A stretch of 64,000 bases of DNA from Mesostigma viride (lineage: Eukaryota; Streptophyta; Mesostigmatophyceae; Mesostigmatales; Mesostigmataceae), in assembly GCA_009746045.1 (NCBI GenBank), contig RPFO01000084.1, positions 1,860,816 to 1,924,815 on the forward strand. The letters run 5' to 3'. Under the pieces are notes generated by a model. The model saw only the letters and a list, made by a program, of their open reading frames with translations, did not search any database and was not told where the DNA came from. Both the position numbers and the translations under genes were made by a program. Shown here piece by piece: positions 21,991 to 32,267 of the stretch. The stretch's first letter is position 1. Each line of letters begins with the position of its first letter.

Positions 21991-22353
21991 GCCTCGACCC
22001 CGGTAATGCCCTATAACTGTCTCAGCCACAGCGGGCGTCACAACAACGACACCACTCGGGCCAGCAGGGTTGAGTTGAATGCCCTTCACCGCTGGCTAGC
22101 ACGCCGGCGATGGAGACGGGATTTTTGTTGTTTGGGGAACCGATTGTGGGAGGCTGAGCCCGCAGCCGCCACTGATTGCTATTGAACCCTTGCAGCTGGC
22201 CAGGCCGCAAGGAGCTCAGCGGCGCGGCGCTAACCGATAAGGCATGCTCGAGCCTCTAACCCGAGACTACCGGTAGGCTACCCGATAGTGCATGCTCGAG
22301 CCTCTAACCCGAGACTACCGGCACTCAGCGGATCTGTGCTACCGAGGGCGACG
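21991..22353. other. Unassigned sequence; short direct repeat
   Basis: No gene is seen. A 49-50 bp direct repeat containing GCATGCTCGAGCCTCTAACC and GAGACTACCGG occurs twice at about 22243-22322. Similar ACTACCGGCC sequence appears just right of element B (about 30787). Segments 21991-22353 and 30685 onward were therefore probably contiguous before element B inserted. Confidence 0.5.
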
Positions 22354-22358
22354 GTTCT

Positions 22359-23010
22359 AGTTAGAAAGAGCTCCCAACGTATGTGAGCTCTTGGTCTTTC
22401 ACAGCACGGCTTAGCCAATGTTGCAAGGCAGCAACCTTAAATCTCTGTACCAGGCCACGACCACGGTGGGCACTTCCACGACCAAGGTGGCACCCACGGT
22501 TCGTGCTTTCCGAGATAGCTGGTCATCCCCCATGACCAAGCTATATCCTTTGTGTTGTTCCTCGTTCCCATCGGCGTGACGAGGCACGTGCAGGCGTGCA
22601 AGCAAATCCACAACGTCCACTGGCATCAGTGCATGCAGAGCCAGGACGCACTGGATTTGCCTAGACTCTGCAACCTAGGAAGTACAGGACCTGTCACAGG
22701 CCTGCAAGGTCTAGTATCCTTGCAGCCCTGTGCCAGTTCCAGTACCCCACCAGTCACAGGCTGCTGCTCCTCCTGGTCTACGTGGACCTTAGTCACGTGA
22801 TAGACAGGCTAAGCCTGTGCAGGGACGTCCTGCCACGTGTCCTGTCCACTGTACCAGAGGACTGCACCCTAGTCGGCCACGGATGGCTAGGACTTCGGGA
22901 CTTCATATCTTTCTTGTCCCTTGTCTGTTTCAGGCGGTCAGCACGGCGTTGGAAAGGTCTTTCCAAACTGCATCCACTTATTAGCATATTGGTTGCCCAA
23001 AATGCTAACT
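22359..23010 (-). repeat. Element B 3' LTR (652 bp)
   Basis: Nearly identical to 30028-30679, with a few substitutions seen by eye. On the plus strand it begins AGTTAGAAAGAGCTC and ends AAATGCTAACT; the termini are a 6-bp inverted repeat AGTTAG/CTAACT, not TG/CA. The preceding GTTCT matches the base run after the other LTR. A related 652-bp LTR in element C is at 43474-44125. Confidence 0.93.
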
Positions 23011-23022
23011 TCAACCCTTTCT
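23011..23022 (-). promoter_or_regulatory. Element B polypurine tract
   Basis: On the minus strand AGAAAGGGTTGA abuts the 3' LTR. Element E has AGAAAGGGTTGG in exactly the same position (39982-39993). It would prime plus-strand DNA synthesis. Preservation in two elements supports the LTR boundary. Confidence 0.7.
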
Positions 23023-24095
23023 AGAACTTTTGGAGCTGGACCAGCTTGAAACAAGCCTACCCTTGCTTGTGCCCACTCAGCCACAGACCACTTGGTCCCT
23101 TGGGGTTGATCAGACCTGATAGGGCCCAGGGTCCTGCCTCCTTTTGGGTAACAACATATACGCCCTTGGACCAGGCTAGGTGTACTGGCCAGTGAATCAG
23201 AGGTCACCCCAGGTTATCCCCTGACCCCTTGGTCAGCTCCCAACCTTTCCTTGGGAACTTGGTGGTAGATTAAAGTCAAGGCACATTACCTAGTCCAATG
23301 GCTGGGATTAAAGGATGCCAAGAACGTATTATTGTGAGTTCCTGATCTTTCACAGTTATCACAGGCGCCCGTTCTTATGGCGCCCGCCTTGGCCAGCCTT
23401 TCCTTTTATGCTCAAAGAGACTCAGGTAAGACCTATGCAAATACTGCCTTATTGGGGAGCCCATGTCTTCACTGGGTGTTAAGCCCAGGAATCACTCATG
23501 CCAGGCTGTGGCTCTGCTGGGGAATTGAACCCCACCCCAACCTCCAGGTTTATAGGTGACCTGGAACTTGACACAAGAGAAACATGACAATCATGAGAAC
23601 AACATGAGAATGACATGACATGATTATGTTTTATTCAAGCATTATATAACCCAGAATGTGGCTCCCTGGCAACCATGCCTTGAGTTCCACATGGTCACAC
23701 AACCAGGTTCTTTATTAGCAACTGGTTGGAAACAAGCACTAGAAAACATATAAACAGCAACCTGTAAGAACCAGCATTCGGGCTGCCCTTGCATGGCCTA
23801 ACTGTTTGAGGCCAAAGGCGTCGACTTAATAAGTCCTGGCGACTCTTCTGAACCCCATGGGGAGGGCCAGGCATGATTGAATCTCAGCTGGTAGGAGTGA
23901 CATTCCACACCAACTCCTGTCCAGGAGGGTGTACCTAACCCTGAAGGACCGGCTATTAACCAGTAAGCACCAGTCACCACTTGGTACTTTGGTCAAGCAG
24001 CCCACTGGGGACACCCAAGCTGAAGCAAGGCCTGGTCTCTATGGCCGCCCGTGCAAGGGGTCCATGAGCCCACGGAGCAGGGGGTACTGCCGCTC
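23023..24095 (-). other. Element B 3' untranslated region
   Basis: About 1.07 kb without a convincing gene separates RNase H from the polypurine tract. It is colinear with element A at 6700-7552 and with element E at 39061-39980. Shared marks are a GGGCGCC-rich palindromic motif (near 23365 and 39670) and the segment containing AAGCCCAGGA. The minus-strand run at 23641-23714 contains a conserved GGTTATA. Confidence 0.7.
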
Positions 24096-24149
24096 CGCCT
24101 TCTCCTCCAGCTTGGTGAGGGCATCTGCAGGGTTGTCCACACCAGGCAC

Positions 24150-25226
24150 AGTCATTCCCGCGTTAAGTTGCGATCGCCCCCTAAAACTTGAAGCCGCAAC
24201 TTAACGCGGGAACGCAACTTAACGGTAGAATTAGGCTAGCAGCCCACCACCTCCTCCTCTGACGGACATCTATACGGCATTCGACAGCTCTCGTCAAGCC
24301 CGATCCAGCTACACCGTCAAAGCCGGCCAAAAGTCCATTTTCCAGGCCAGATATTTTGGACAAAGGCGGGCTGCAACTGAAAACACGCCGTGGGCAGCCA
24401 CGCACTAGTGCCTGCGCTTTATACCACAAATGCCGGTGTGTTTTAACCCTCTGACTTGGGCTTTCTTTTTGGCGGGTTACTTAATTGCCAGCCGGCTTCA
24501 CGCCGTTTGAATGTGACAAAACTTGGGAACAGTCGTGAGGGAAGCTTCATTGACTGTCAAAGGCCTGCATGTAAACCGAAACTGAATAATCATAACGCAA
24601 CCTTGTCTTTGCCCTTCTGTGGTGCATTCGGCATGATGGTGGTAATTTCCATGAAGATGTCTCAATTACTGACCCTGCATGGTCGTGGCGTTTTGATGAT
24701 TAGTGTAGTTAGGCTTTTCTAGACTAGATAGCTTAGACGGAGTTAGGTTAGTTCGATTACGCGGCTTCCTCCACTCCACCCACCCATCATGGAATATGTG
24801 CTACAGGATCATCTCCCGGCAACGGAGGCATGTTATAATTTAATTGAATTTAATTTAATGGTCGTGGATTCTTATGTACCCGGCGCAGCCCGCAGGGTGC
24901 AAAACTGAATTTGTACAGTAAGGTTACACTGGAAATTTGTACTGTAAGGTTGCATTCACGCTTTTCACCTAAGCCAGCAGGTAGGGAAATTTGCGCGCCA
25001 GTGGGGCTTGCGTATTTTGCCGCCTAAAATCACGTAGCGGGTCCGGACTTGGCAAAAAATGGCCTCCTGCGCGGCCAAAAATGGCCTGACACCTACAAAT
25101 TGAGTCATTACCGCGTTAAGTTGCGATGGCCTCCATGCTTAAGTTGCGGTCGCCCCCCAAACTTCGGCGCCGCAACTTAACGCGGGAACGCAACCTTATG
25201 AAACGCAACTTAACGCGGGAATGACT
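24150..25226. mobile_element. 1,077-bp TIR element in element B RNase H, 4-bp duplication
   Basis: Perfect 23-bp terminal inverted repeats beginning AGTCATTCCCGCG are flanked by GCAC (24146-24149 and 25227-25230). Element A shows the empty site near 7650. Each end folds again on an internal motif, CGCAACTTAACGCGGG, present in both orientations several times. No transposase is present. A LINE 3' fragment is nested inside. The class cannot be named from a 4-bp duplication alone. Confidence 0.82.
24610..24862 (+). mobile_element. LINE 3' fragment nested in the TIR element
   Basis: Plus-strand copy of the 3' end seen inverted at 4117-4300. Shared blocks include GATGATTAGTGTAGTTAGG, TAGATAGCTTAG, the GGCTTCCTCCACTCCACC region and AGGCATGTTATAATTTAA. 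It ends in an AATTTAATT-type tail at 24838-24862. Confidence 0.75.
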
Positions 25227-26750
25227 GCACATGTTCAATGTGAGCTAGGTAGGACATCTCCTTGAGCAACAAATAGTCAAGGTCCCTGCTCCTGGCCAGC
25301 TGCCTGTGCACAAATTGCACCGTGCCCATGCCATCAGTCCTCACCAGTGTGTGCAGCTGCAACCTACAGGAAGCCACTTGACATAGCTGGTAGAAGAGCT
25401 CCCTCAAGTAAAGAGCAGTATGCAGCCCTTCACAGATTGCCCTGCACTCAGCAATGTCACTGCTGGGTGTAACCCTGTTTTGCAACCGACTGTGCCATGC
25501 AGGTAACAAGTGAGGTGTGATCTTGCTCCAGGGTAACTAATGCTGCTGCCCTGCCCCTGACCTCTGTGACTTTCCTATTATCCATAGAACTGTCCACATA
25601 GAGAACCATGTCAAGGGGCTTGTACAAATCCACAGGACCCAGTATAAGAGGGGGAGACATTATGACAGCCTGCACCACACTCTCAGCACCCACCTCAACC
25701 AGCTGGGAATCAGTAAGTCGACTCAAAACCAGCAAGTCAGGGGCACATATACTTGCAAGCCATGCCAGCATGCCCCTGATGGTAGCACACCTAGCCTGCG
25801 TGATGGGCTCCTGCAATGCATCTACAATCTGCTGTGGGTAGTCCTTACCACCCTCCATCCTGATGAACCACGAGCCCTTGGCTTGGAACAACGTAGCCTG
25901 CATGCCACAGAAGACCATAGGCTCATTCTCCACCATGTGCTGTATCTTACCCAGCTCAAACCGCTTCTGGATCTTGGCCAAAAAAGCCTCAACCCAGTCT
26001 GGTGGACCTATGATGAGGTGCAGGTCATCACCATGCAGTGAGGCAAAGACAGGAAGGCCATTGTGGGACCCTTGGAACAAACAGGGATCCACTGGAGACA
26101 CAGAAAACCCACAAGTATTCTTCAAGAATTTCTCTAGGCTCTTTCTCCAGATAATGGGATTGGACCTGAGACCTTCCAACCCTTTCAGAATTCTCAGGTA
26201 CCTGGCCTTTATCTCTGCTCTCCATATAGCAGGTACAGTCACAAAGAAAGGAGGGATATCTCTCCAAGTCTGCCTAGCCTGATCTTGGTCACCCTTGAGA
26301 AAAGCCCTCTTGAAATCAATCAGCACAGAGCTATAGGGCACACCCTTAACCAGAAAAGACAGAAATATGCACAGCAGAATCCTCCACGTGTCATGCAGCA
26401 TCCCTGGAGTATAGAGCTCCTCATCTAACAACTGGCCAGTGCCATGATACTCGGTTACAACTGGTCTGACATGTGGCACCTGGACACCATCACCTCCCTT
26501 GAGCTTGAGGACAAACATCAATCTGAGCAGCTGGTGAACTTCTGGCAGCTCATCCACAGGCTCTGCACAGTTGGAAACTATCCACTCATGCCCAGAAGCA
26601 ACAAAGCCAAGAGTCCATGCCTTAGCCATCTTGGGGCTTTGCATCATCTCGACTAGCTGGCGCCAGGGAATAAGACTGTGAGCAGCTATCTGGTACCTGT
26701 TTACCCCTAACTGCCGTGGATCAAAGGTGGTTGGGATGATTAACAGGTCC

Positions 26751-27565
26751 TCAGCTAATAATGGGCTCCTGACCTTGAGGACCCTCAGCTGGCTGACTCT
26801 TGACAGCCTTCACCGCCACTGCAAGACCCTGGGAATAGTGATATCTTTCAAGGGGGAGGCTGCCCCTGCCTTCTAGTGCCAGCTCATCAGAGGTCAATGT
26901 AACCCCTGGCATGCACAAGAAGTTCTGACCCAGGATGGCAGGCCCCTGATAGCCCTCTACCACACAGAACGTGGTGGGCACCCCTAAGATAGGCACACTC
27001 ACTTCCCCAAGGATCTTCATGGACACCTTTCCTGAGAAATCAGACACAGCAAGGCAACTGGGATGGGACATCTGTAAGCCTACAGCATCCTCTTCCCTGA
27101 TGACAGACACCTGTGAGTTGGTATCTACCTCCATTGTAGCTGCCCAGCACGACCCCCACCCCGTGAGCTTAAATACCTTGGGATCATGTTTGCTGCGCAT
27201 GATCGAGTGCTCGGATGACGTCCGCCATGAGAGGCCCCCGGGCCTTAGGTGGCTGCCCCGTCCCCTCTGGCCTTGTGACAGGTGCTTCAGCAGCCTCCTC
27301 CTCCTCGTCATCTTCCAGCAGGGACAGACCATCATCCACCACCAGAGGATTGTTAGCTGCTGCTGCCTGGCTCTGGCCTGGCTCCTCAACCCAGCTGGGA
27401 GGGCCTGGCCCGTCTGCAGGCCAGATTGCATGTGGCCTTCTTTCCTTGACATGAGCCCAGGACAACCTGTACACGTGCCTTGGATCCTTTTCCAAAGCCA
27501 CCAGGCAAGATCTGTTAGCTTCTTCCACACGAGTGACAACCCCATCCTGCCACTTCCCCCGCTTG
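26751..27565 (-). pseudogene. Element B integrase C-terminus linker and protease-like domain
   Basis: Minus strand: CLVALEKDPRHVYRLSWAHV, an acidic linker with LSLLEDDEEEEAAEAPVTRP, then GPLMADVIRAL, VFKLTGWGSCWAATMEVDTN (D-T-N-S at 27114-27125), SDFSGKVSMKILGEVSVPI and YQGPAILGQNFLCMPGV. It ends at TGA 26751-26753. A GATC insertion at 27201-27204 shifts the frame within the linker. Compared with element E, four extra bases near 26754-26762 put the RT in a different frame; element A has the same change. The protease-like domain would process the polyprotein. Confidence 0.75.
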
Positions 27566-28714
27566 CATGCCTGGAATAGATGGTTCCTTCCACATCCTGA
27601 CCTTCAGCCCCACCTGAGGCCTCAGTACATTCCAGTTCTTGTCCTTATGTCTCAGCTGGGCAAACAACCTGTCTGCCTTCCTAAGACTGGCCTGCACCAC
27701 ATTCTCAGGTAGTAAGCTATACTGTAGGGCCAAGGGAGAGACAGCCACACCATCAAAGTAATAGTTAACCCTGTGGTTCAGCTGCTCTTCTATCCCCTTA
27801 CACCAGGCTGCCCTCTCTAAGGCAGATGCCACAAGTGGCACTGACTCTGCTGCTAGCACCACTGTCTTCACCTCACGTATGGATCTCTCTACAGCCCCTT
27901 GCTGCCCATGACTCTCTCTGGGGACTACCACCAGCTTACAAGGCAGCTGGTCCTGATGCTTGAGCAAACAGTCAAACTGTAAGTCTGCCTGCACACTCTT
28001 GCACACCCCAAAGCCCGGGATCAGGGCCTTCATACCCAACAACAAGTGGTGGTGCTCCTGCATACCAGGCAGAACGTCTATCAGTCTGTATCTACTGAAC
28101 CTGTCCACTCCCACCAATATATACAAGCCCCTTATATGCTGGATATCCATCTGGATGTCGCCCCGCTCCCTAGCAGGCTCCCTAGCATGGGACTGAGGTG
28201 GGTGAACAGCATTCTCCTGGCATCCACAGTTCTCAGCTGCAGCCTGGCAAGCCTCCCACAAAGGCTCCCTACCTAGCTTCCAAGCAAACATTGCTGCCTG
28301 CCCAGAGTGTCCAAACATATGATGCAATCTATGGCCAGCCTCAGCATAGCTCAGCACTCTCTCAGTACTGACCTGGCGAGACGTCTGAACCGTGTGTGGG
28401 GACACATGATCCACTCCTGAGGTTCCAGGGCTTCCCTGCAGGCCATCCTGACGCCCCAAGTCAGGCCCTGCACCCTGGACCGCTCCAGGCCCTTCCAGCA
28501 AGGTCCCTTGGCCCTCCAGGCCAGCACCTGCTGGAGACCCACCACCTGCATGAGGCATAGGGAATTCAGCTGCAGCATTGTTATTGCAATCCAGTGGAAG
28601 AACAACATCATTACACCCTTGGTGCTGCACAAGGGGCACACCCCCATCCTTATGTACATCCAGCACACCTTCCCCAGGGGGTGATTGACTATTTACAGGG
28701 GATGATGTAGCTAG
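27566..28714 (-). pseudogene. Element B integrase
   Basis: Reads from the UGA (28715-28717) in the Gag frame: SPVNSQSPPGEGVLDVHKDG, a spacer, the zinc region GHRLHHMFGHSGQAAMFAWK with ENCGC, then GDIQMDIQHIRGLYILVGVD (candidate first Asp), SVQADLQFDCLL (second Asp) and SHGQQGAVERSIREVKTVVL (Glu). About 31 residues separate the last two. The C-terminal part has NVLRPQVGLKVRMWKEPSIP. A CATG insertion at 27566-27569 ends this frame. The enzyme would join cDNA to target DNA, producing the 5-bp duplications seen here. Confidence 0.82.
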
Positions 28715-28717
28715 TCA
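28715..28717 (-). promoter_or_regulatory. Candidate Gag-Pol UGA readthrough site, element B
   Basis: Minus strand CAG CAG TGA CTA GCT: Gag ends ...SGQQ and the same frame stays open into integrase. UGA-CUA-G is the strongest known eukaryotic readthrough context. Elements A (TGA CTG) and E (TGA CTT) have the stop at the aligned position. Confidence 0.65.
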
Positions 28718-28793
28718 CTGCTGCCCTGACTGGCCTCCTGCCCCAGCAGGCTTGGCCTTCCTGTCAGGGCACTCACGACGCCAGTGACCCCGA
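28718..28793 (-). pseudogene. Remnant of element B Gag (zinc-knuckle end)
   Basis: Only HWRRECPDRKAKPAGAGG and SGQQ remain, the C-terminal half of the CCHC knuckle plus tail. At about 28793 the sequence jumps to the end of ORF1. The rest of the knuckle, the capsid and the basic ORF present in element E (34124-35380) are deleted. This makes element B dependent on Gag from elsewhere. Confidence 0.75.
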
Positions 28794-28809
28794 AAAAGGA
28801 AGAACTGAC

Positions 28810-30001
28810 TCAAGCGCTGGCGTCGCTGGAGGATGCCATGGGCACCGTCCCAGCTACTGACTCAGCACCTGCTTGGTTCGCTGCCTCCAGCTCCCGTTCT
28901 TGAGCAGTGGCTGCGATGGGCGTCTCTGGCCGCTCTTCGTCGCTGCCAGCGGCGTCCTCCCCGTCGGCGTAGGGTCCTAGCACTCTGCTAACGGGTCGCC
29001 CGTCTGCAGATTTCTCCACTGGGATCCGGGGTTCGCTTCCACTCTTGCGATCCCACTCAAGGTTCTTCACCCACCGCGTCCCACCACCCCTCTTGTCGTT
29101 GCAGGCCCCACGACCACCGTAGTCGTGTTCGGGCTCTTGCGGGACGTGCAGCTCAGCCCGACGTCGTGAAGCGTACCCTTCTACGGTACCGTCGCCTTCG
29201 TCTATCTGCTGAGATGAACGTTCGATGATCCCCTCTGCATGGTTGATCAACGAACTGGTAGTGGAAGTCTTCTGGCGTTACCTCCCGACCCGTGATTACC
29301 TCGACCACTGGATCGTGTGCTTCTGGTTCCGCCGCCCGCGGTGTGTCGAGTGTTGACCAAATCCCAAATGGCCGTGTGGTTATTACCCACCGATCGGCGT
29401 TGCCCCGTTACTCCTGCAAAAGAATGTTCACGAGGTGTTCGCACGTCTGGGAAACCACCTCTGCCGACGACCAGGGGTTGTCGACCTCGCGCGCCTGCGC
29501 TTGCCTGATCACGTCCGGGACCTCAACTCCCGCGCCCAGCACAGAAGCTGCCACCTGATGGTTGAACAGTCGCGCTGCTCCCAGTCCAATGGCCACTATC
29601 TGGCCCAGTGCCTCCCGCGCCAAATCCAGCTGCTGCACGGTCACGTGCCCGCCCTGGTGAGCCACCTCCAGACCGTAAATCGTCGAGGACAGCTCGTCCC
29701 TCAGCGACACAAACTTTTCGACGGCTTCTCGCGACAATTCGCCGGGAGCTGTCGAAGCCTCAATTTGCATCACAATGGGGTCGCTCGCTGCCGGCCCTGC
29801 TGCAGTTCCACAAACCGCTACCCAACCTTTCTTCGCTAGCCCTCTCGCCAGGTACGCCGCCTGGACGAAGGTCGATGCGGTGCTCGGATGAGCGTAGGGA
29901 TGAAAAGGTCGTGTTCGCTCCGGAGCTCCTACCCGAAGCTGCGGCTGCGAGCTTTGGCTTTGCGAAGGCTCAATGGCCCGCTCCGTCGGCACGTTAGACA
30001 T
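28810..30001 (-). pseudogene. Element B ORF1 (extra 5' ORF)
   Basis: Begins at ATG 30001-29999, 27 bases after the LTR (MSNVPTERAIEPSQSQSSQP). Conserved blocks: TASTFVQAAYLARGLAKKGW, EKFVSLRDELSSTIYGLEVA, QLDLAREALGQIVAIGLGAA and EVVSQTCEHLVNILLQE. An in-frame TAA near 29423 follows LLQE, where elements C and E have Ser. A later frameshift precedes SSQQIDEGDGTVEGYASRRR and an acidic Ala/Glu-rich tail ending near 28810. No known domain is recognised. It could be an additional structural or RNA-binding protein. Identity to the element C and E proteins is obvious by eye. Confidence 0.7.
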
Positions 30002-30027
30002 GAAGATGGAAAGGAGACCATAATACG

Positions 30028-30679
30028 AGTTAGAAAGAGCTCCCAACGTATGTGAGCTCTTGGTCTTTCACAGCACGGCTTAGCCAATGTTGCAAGGCAG
30101 CAACCTTAAATCTCTGCACCAGGCCATGACCACGGTGGGCACTTCCACGACCAAGGTGGCACCCATGGTTCGTGCTTTCCGAGATAGCTGGTCATCCCCC
30201 ATGACCAAGCTATATCCTTTGTGTTGTTCCTCGTTCCCATCGGCGTGACGAGGCACGTGCAGGCGTGCAAGCAAATCCACAACGTCCACTGGCATCAGTG
30301 CATGCAGAGCCAGGACGCACTGGAATTGCCTAGACTCTGCAACCTAGGAAGTACAGGACCTGTCACAGGCCTGCAAGGTCTAGTATCCTTGCAGCCCTGT
30401 GCCAGTTCCAGTACCCCACCAGTCACAGGCTGCTGCTCCTCCTGGTCTACGTGGACCTTAGCCACGTGATAGACAGGCTAAGCCTGTGCAGGGACGTCCT
30501 GCCACGTGTCCTGTCCACTGTACCAGAGGACTGCACCCTAGTCGGCCACGGATGGCTAGGACTTCGGGACTTCATATCTTTCTTGTCCCTTGTCTGTTTC
30601 AGGCGGTCAGCACGGCGTTGGAAAGGTCTTTCCAAACTGCATCCACTTATTAGCATATTGGTTGCCCGAAATGCTAACT
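30028..30679 (-). repeat. Element B 5' LTR (652 bp)
   Basis: Partner of 22359-23010. As transcribed (minus strand) it begins AGTTAGCATTTCGGGC and ends GAGCTCTTTCTAACT, followed by CGTATTATGG, the region that aligns with the primer-site region of elements C and E. GTTCT follows on the right at 30680-30684. Confidence 0.93.
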
Positions 30680-30684
30680 GTTCT

Positions 30685-31166
30685 CTGACCGTCCCGGCGC
30701 GCACTGGCTTCCGTACCTTGCTTAGGCACCGACTAGCATCTAGACACCAATCTTTGATGCCCACCTGACTAGGCGCCCAGGCCGGCGACTACCGGCCAGC
30801 GGATAGATGCCACTCGGGAGCACAACTCCCATACTTTCTTTTTAAATAATTATCATAAATTATTTAAAGCGAGGGGCAATAGGGTAGCACTGACCCTACG
30901 TACGTTCAAGTAGAGAAACACGTAACGGCACACTGGCCGTCCCCAAATCCTAAACCCCAAGGAGGGTGCCCTACGCTGGGATCTGAGCACGCCAAAAACA
31001 CCCGGGCTTTGCTCCCGGCCTCCTTTTCTACTTGGGTGCAACTGCACCACATGCATCATTAGTAGGCACACTGGCCGCCTGTCAGGTCTAGGGAAATGTA
31101 TTCACAGATGAAAGAAGCGCCCATTCCCATGCAAAAAGACGACAGGTCACACTGTAAAAAAAAATC
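30685..31166. other. Spacer between elements B and C; probable element C 3' untranslated remnant
   Basis: No gene. An AT-rich palindrome, AAATAATTATCATAAATTATTT, sits at about 30843-30866 (first 18 bases quoted in abbreviated form: AAATAATTATCATAAATT). Element C's RNase H stops at 31167, so this should be its 3' region, but no LTR resembling 43474-44125 is found here. The 3' end of C is therefore lost or too diverged to see. Confidence 0.4.
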
Positions 31167-32267
31167 TCATGTCATCATGAGCTGCCGCAGCAGCTTGTAC
31201 TGAGGCCCCGACAGCATCGCTGGCTTGGTCAAGGCATTGGCAATATTCTCGCTCTCGGGGATCCACCGCCGCTCATCCAACACCGTGGCGGACTCGGCCA
31301 ACACAAGGTAATCTAGTTTGGTGGTGGAGGCGAGCGGGTTATTCAGAAACTCAATTATTGACTTGCTATCTGTGCACAGCCGCATGCGGAGCGACAGCGC
31401 CACGCGGGCCTTATCCGCAATCAATTGCAAAAGATGCTGCACATAACACGCATGGTCGACAGCGGAAATGAACGCGCGACACTCCGCGCGATTGCTGTCG
31501 ACCACTACCCGCTGATGGATGCGGCTATACCAGTCGACAAGAGTGGGCTGCCCAGTGGGGCTATCAAGAAAAAAGATGGCCGCCTCCCGCGCGCGCAGCT
31601 GCGTGATGGTACGCGACTCCAGGTTCGCGTCAGAGTAAATGGTCATTGCCACCGGGCGGGTGATATCAACCCCCCACACGCGCAGGCCCGGTGACGCCAA
31701 GACAAGCGTCCGAAGATGCTGCGCTCCCATGCCCGCAAGCACGGCGTCGGGCACACGCGCGTAGATGGACAGGTCGGGTCGCACCGTGCCCGCGAGCCAC
31801 CCCAGCTGGCTGCGCAATTGCGGTCCCGCGGACGCATCCAGCCGCTCATGCAGGCAGCGATTGCGCGAGCTTGTCGGCGTATTCCTGCTTGGCCGCCATG
31901 TCAATGCACCAGCCAACCGGTGTGCGGTGCAAAGTGTAGGTTAGGCCACAGAAAGGGACGGGGGTGTCGGGGTCCAGCCACAACGTGCGGCTAGTACATG
32001 GGCAAAAGCTTGGCCACAGCGGTGATGAACTGCCGGACCCACGCCCGGGGTCCAATAAGCCGCCAGTCATCCCCATGCCATTGCATGAACGCGGGCTCGT
32101 GTGGGTTGGGTGTGTGGATGTGAAAGAGGTTGCTATCGATGCGGGAAAACACCGCCCCCATGCGAGCAAAGATGCGTTCAGCCGTCTTGCGAAAGATGAT
32201 GGGGCTAGACTGCAGGCCCTCCACACCAAGGAGAAGCCGCAAGTACACACACCGCAGCTCCCCCTGC
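31167..32267 (-). pseudogene. Element C RT-RNase H, C-terminal part
   Basis: Minus strand from 32262: YLRLLLGVEGLQSSPIIFRK, then FMQWHGDDWRLIGPRAW (HGDD at 32066-32077), PFCGLTYTLHRTPVGWCIDM, PQLRSQLGWLAGTVRPDLSI, and RNase H MTIYSDANLESRTITQLRAR, SNRAECRAFISAVDHACYVQ, LRMRLCTDSKSIIEFLNN and PESENIANALTKPAML. It is copia-like (the ADALTK-type end is ANALTK) but clearly distinct from A, B and E. Two frameshifts lie near 31850-32000. The N-terminal half is at 40655-41412, separated by element E. Confidence 0.82.

Larger units (their letters stand above)
24096..26750 (-). pseudogene. Element B RT-RNase H, interrupted by a TIR element
   Basis: From about 26740 leftward the minus strand encodes IPTTFDPRQLGVNRYQIAAH, MMQSPKMAKAWTLGFVASGH, SSVLIDFKRAFLKGDQDQAR, the box HGDDLHLIIGPP (26024-26035 encode HGDD), and DLLVLSRLTDSQLVEVGAES. 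RNase H VLYVDSSMDNRKVTEVRG follows, then AECRAICEGLHTALYL and VRTDGMGTVQFVHRQLARSR. It breaks at 25226 and resumes at 24149 with VDNPADALTK. A CATG insertion at 25496-25499 shifts the frame within RNase H. Confidence 0.88.
22359..30679 (-). mobile_element. LTR retrotransposon B (Ty1/copia-like), minus strand, two LTRs
   Basis: Two 652-bp LTRs (22359-23010 and 30028-30679) in the same orientation flank the internal region, and GTTCT is duplicated at 22354-22358 and 30680-30684. Read right to left: 5' LTR, ORF1, remnant of Gag with part of its zinc knuckle, conserved UGA, integrase, protease-like domain, RT, RNase H, 3' untranslated region, polypurine tract, 3' LTR. The Gag capsid is deleted at the junction near 28793. 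A 1,077-bp TIR element interrupts RNase H. Frameshifts make it non-autonomous. Confidence 0.92.

Noticed and set aside
22359-23010. LTR as an independent solo LTR
   Set aside because: It shares the GTTCT duplication with the LTR at 30028-30679 and lies in the same orientation next to a polypurine tract, so the two belong to one element.
30843-30866. AT-rich palindrome as a replication origin or terminator
   Set aside because: A single AT palindrome without context is not evidence for either.
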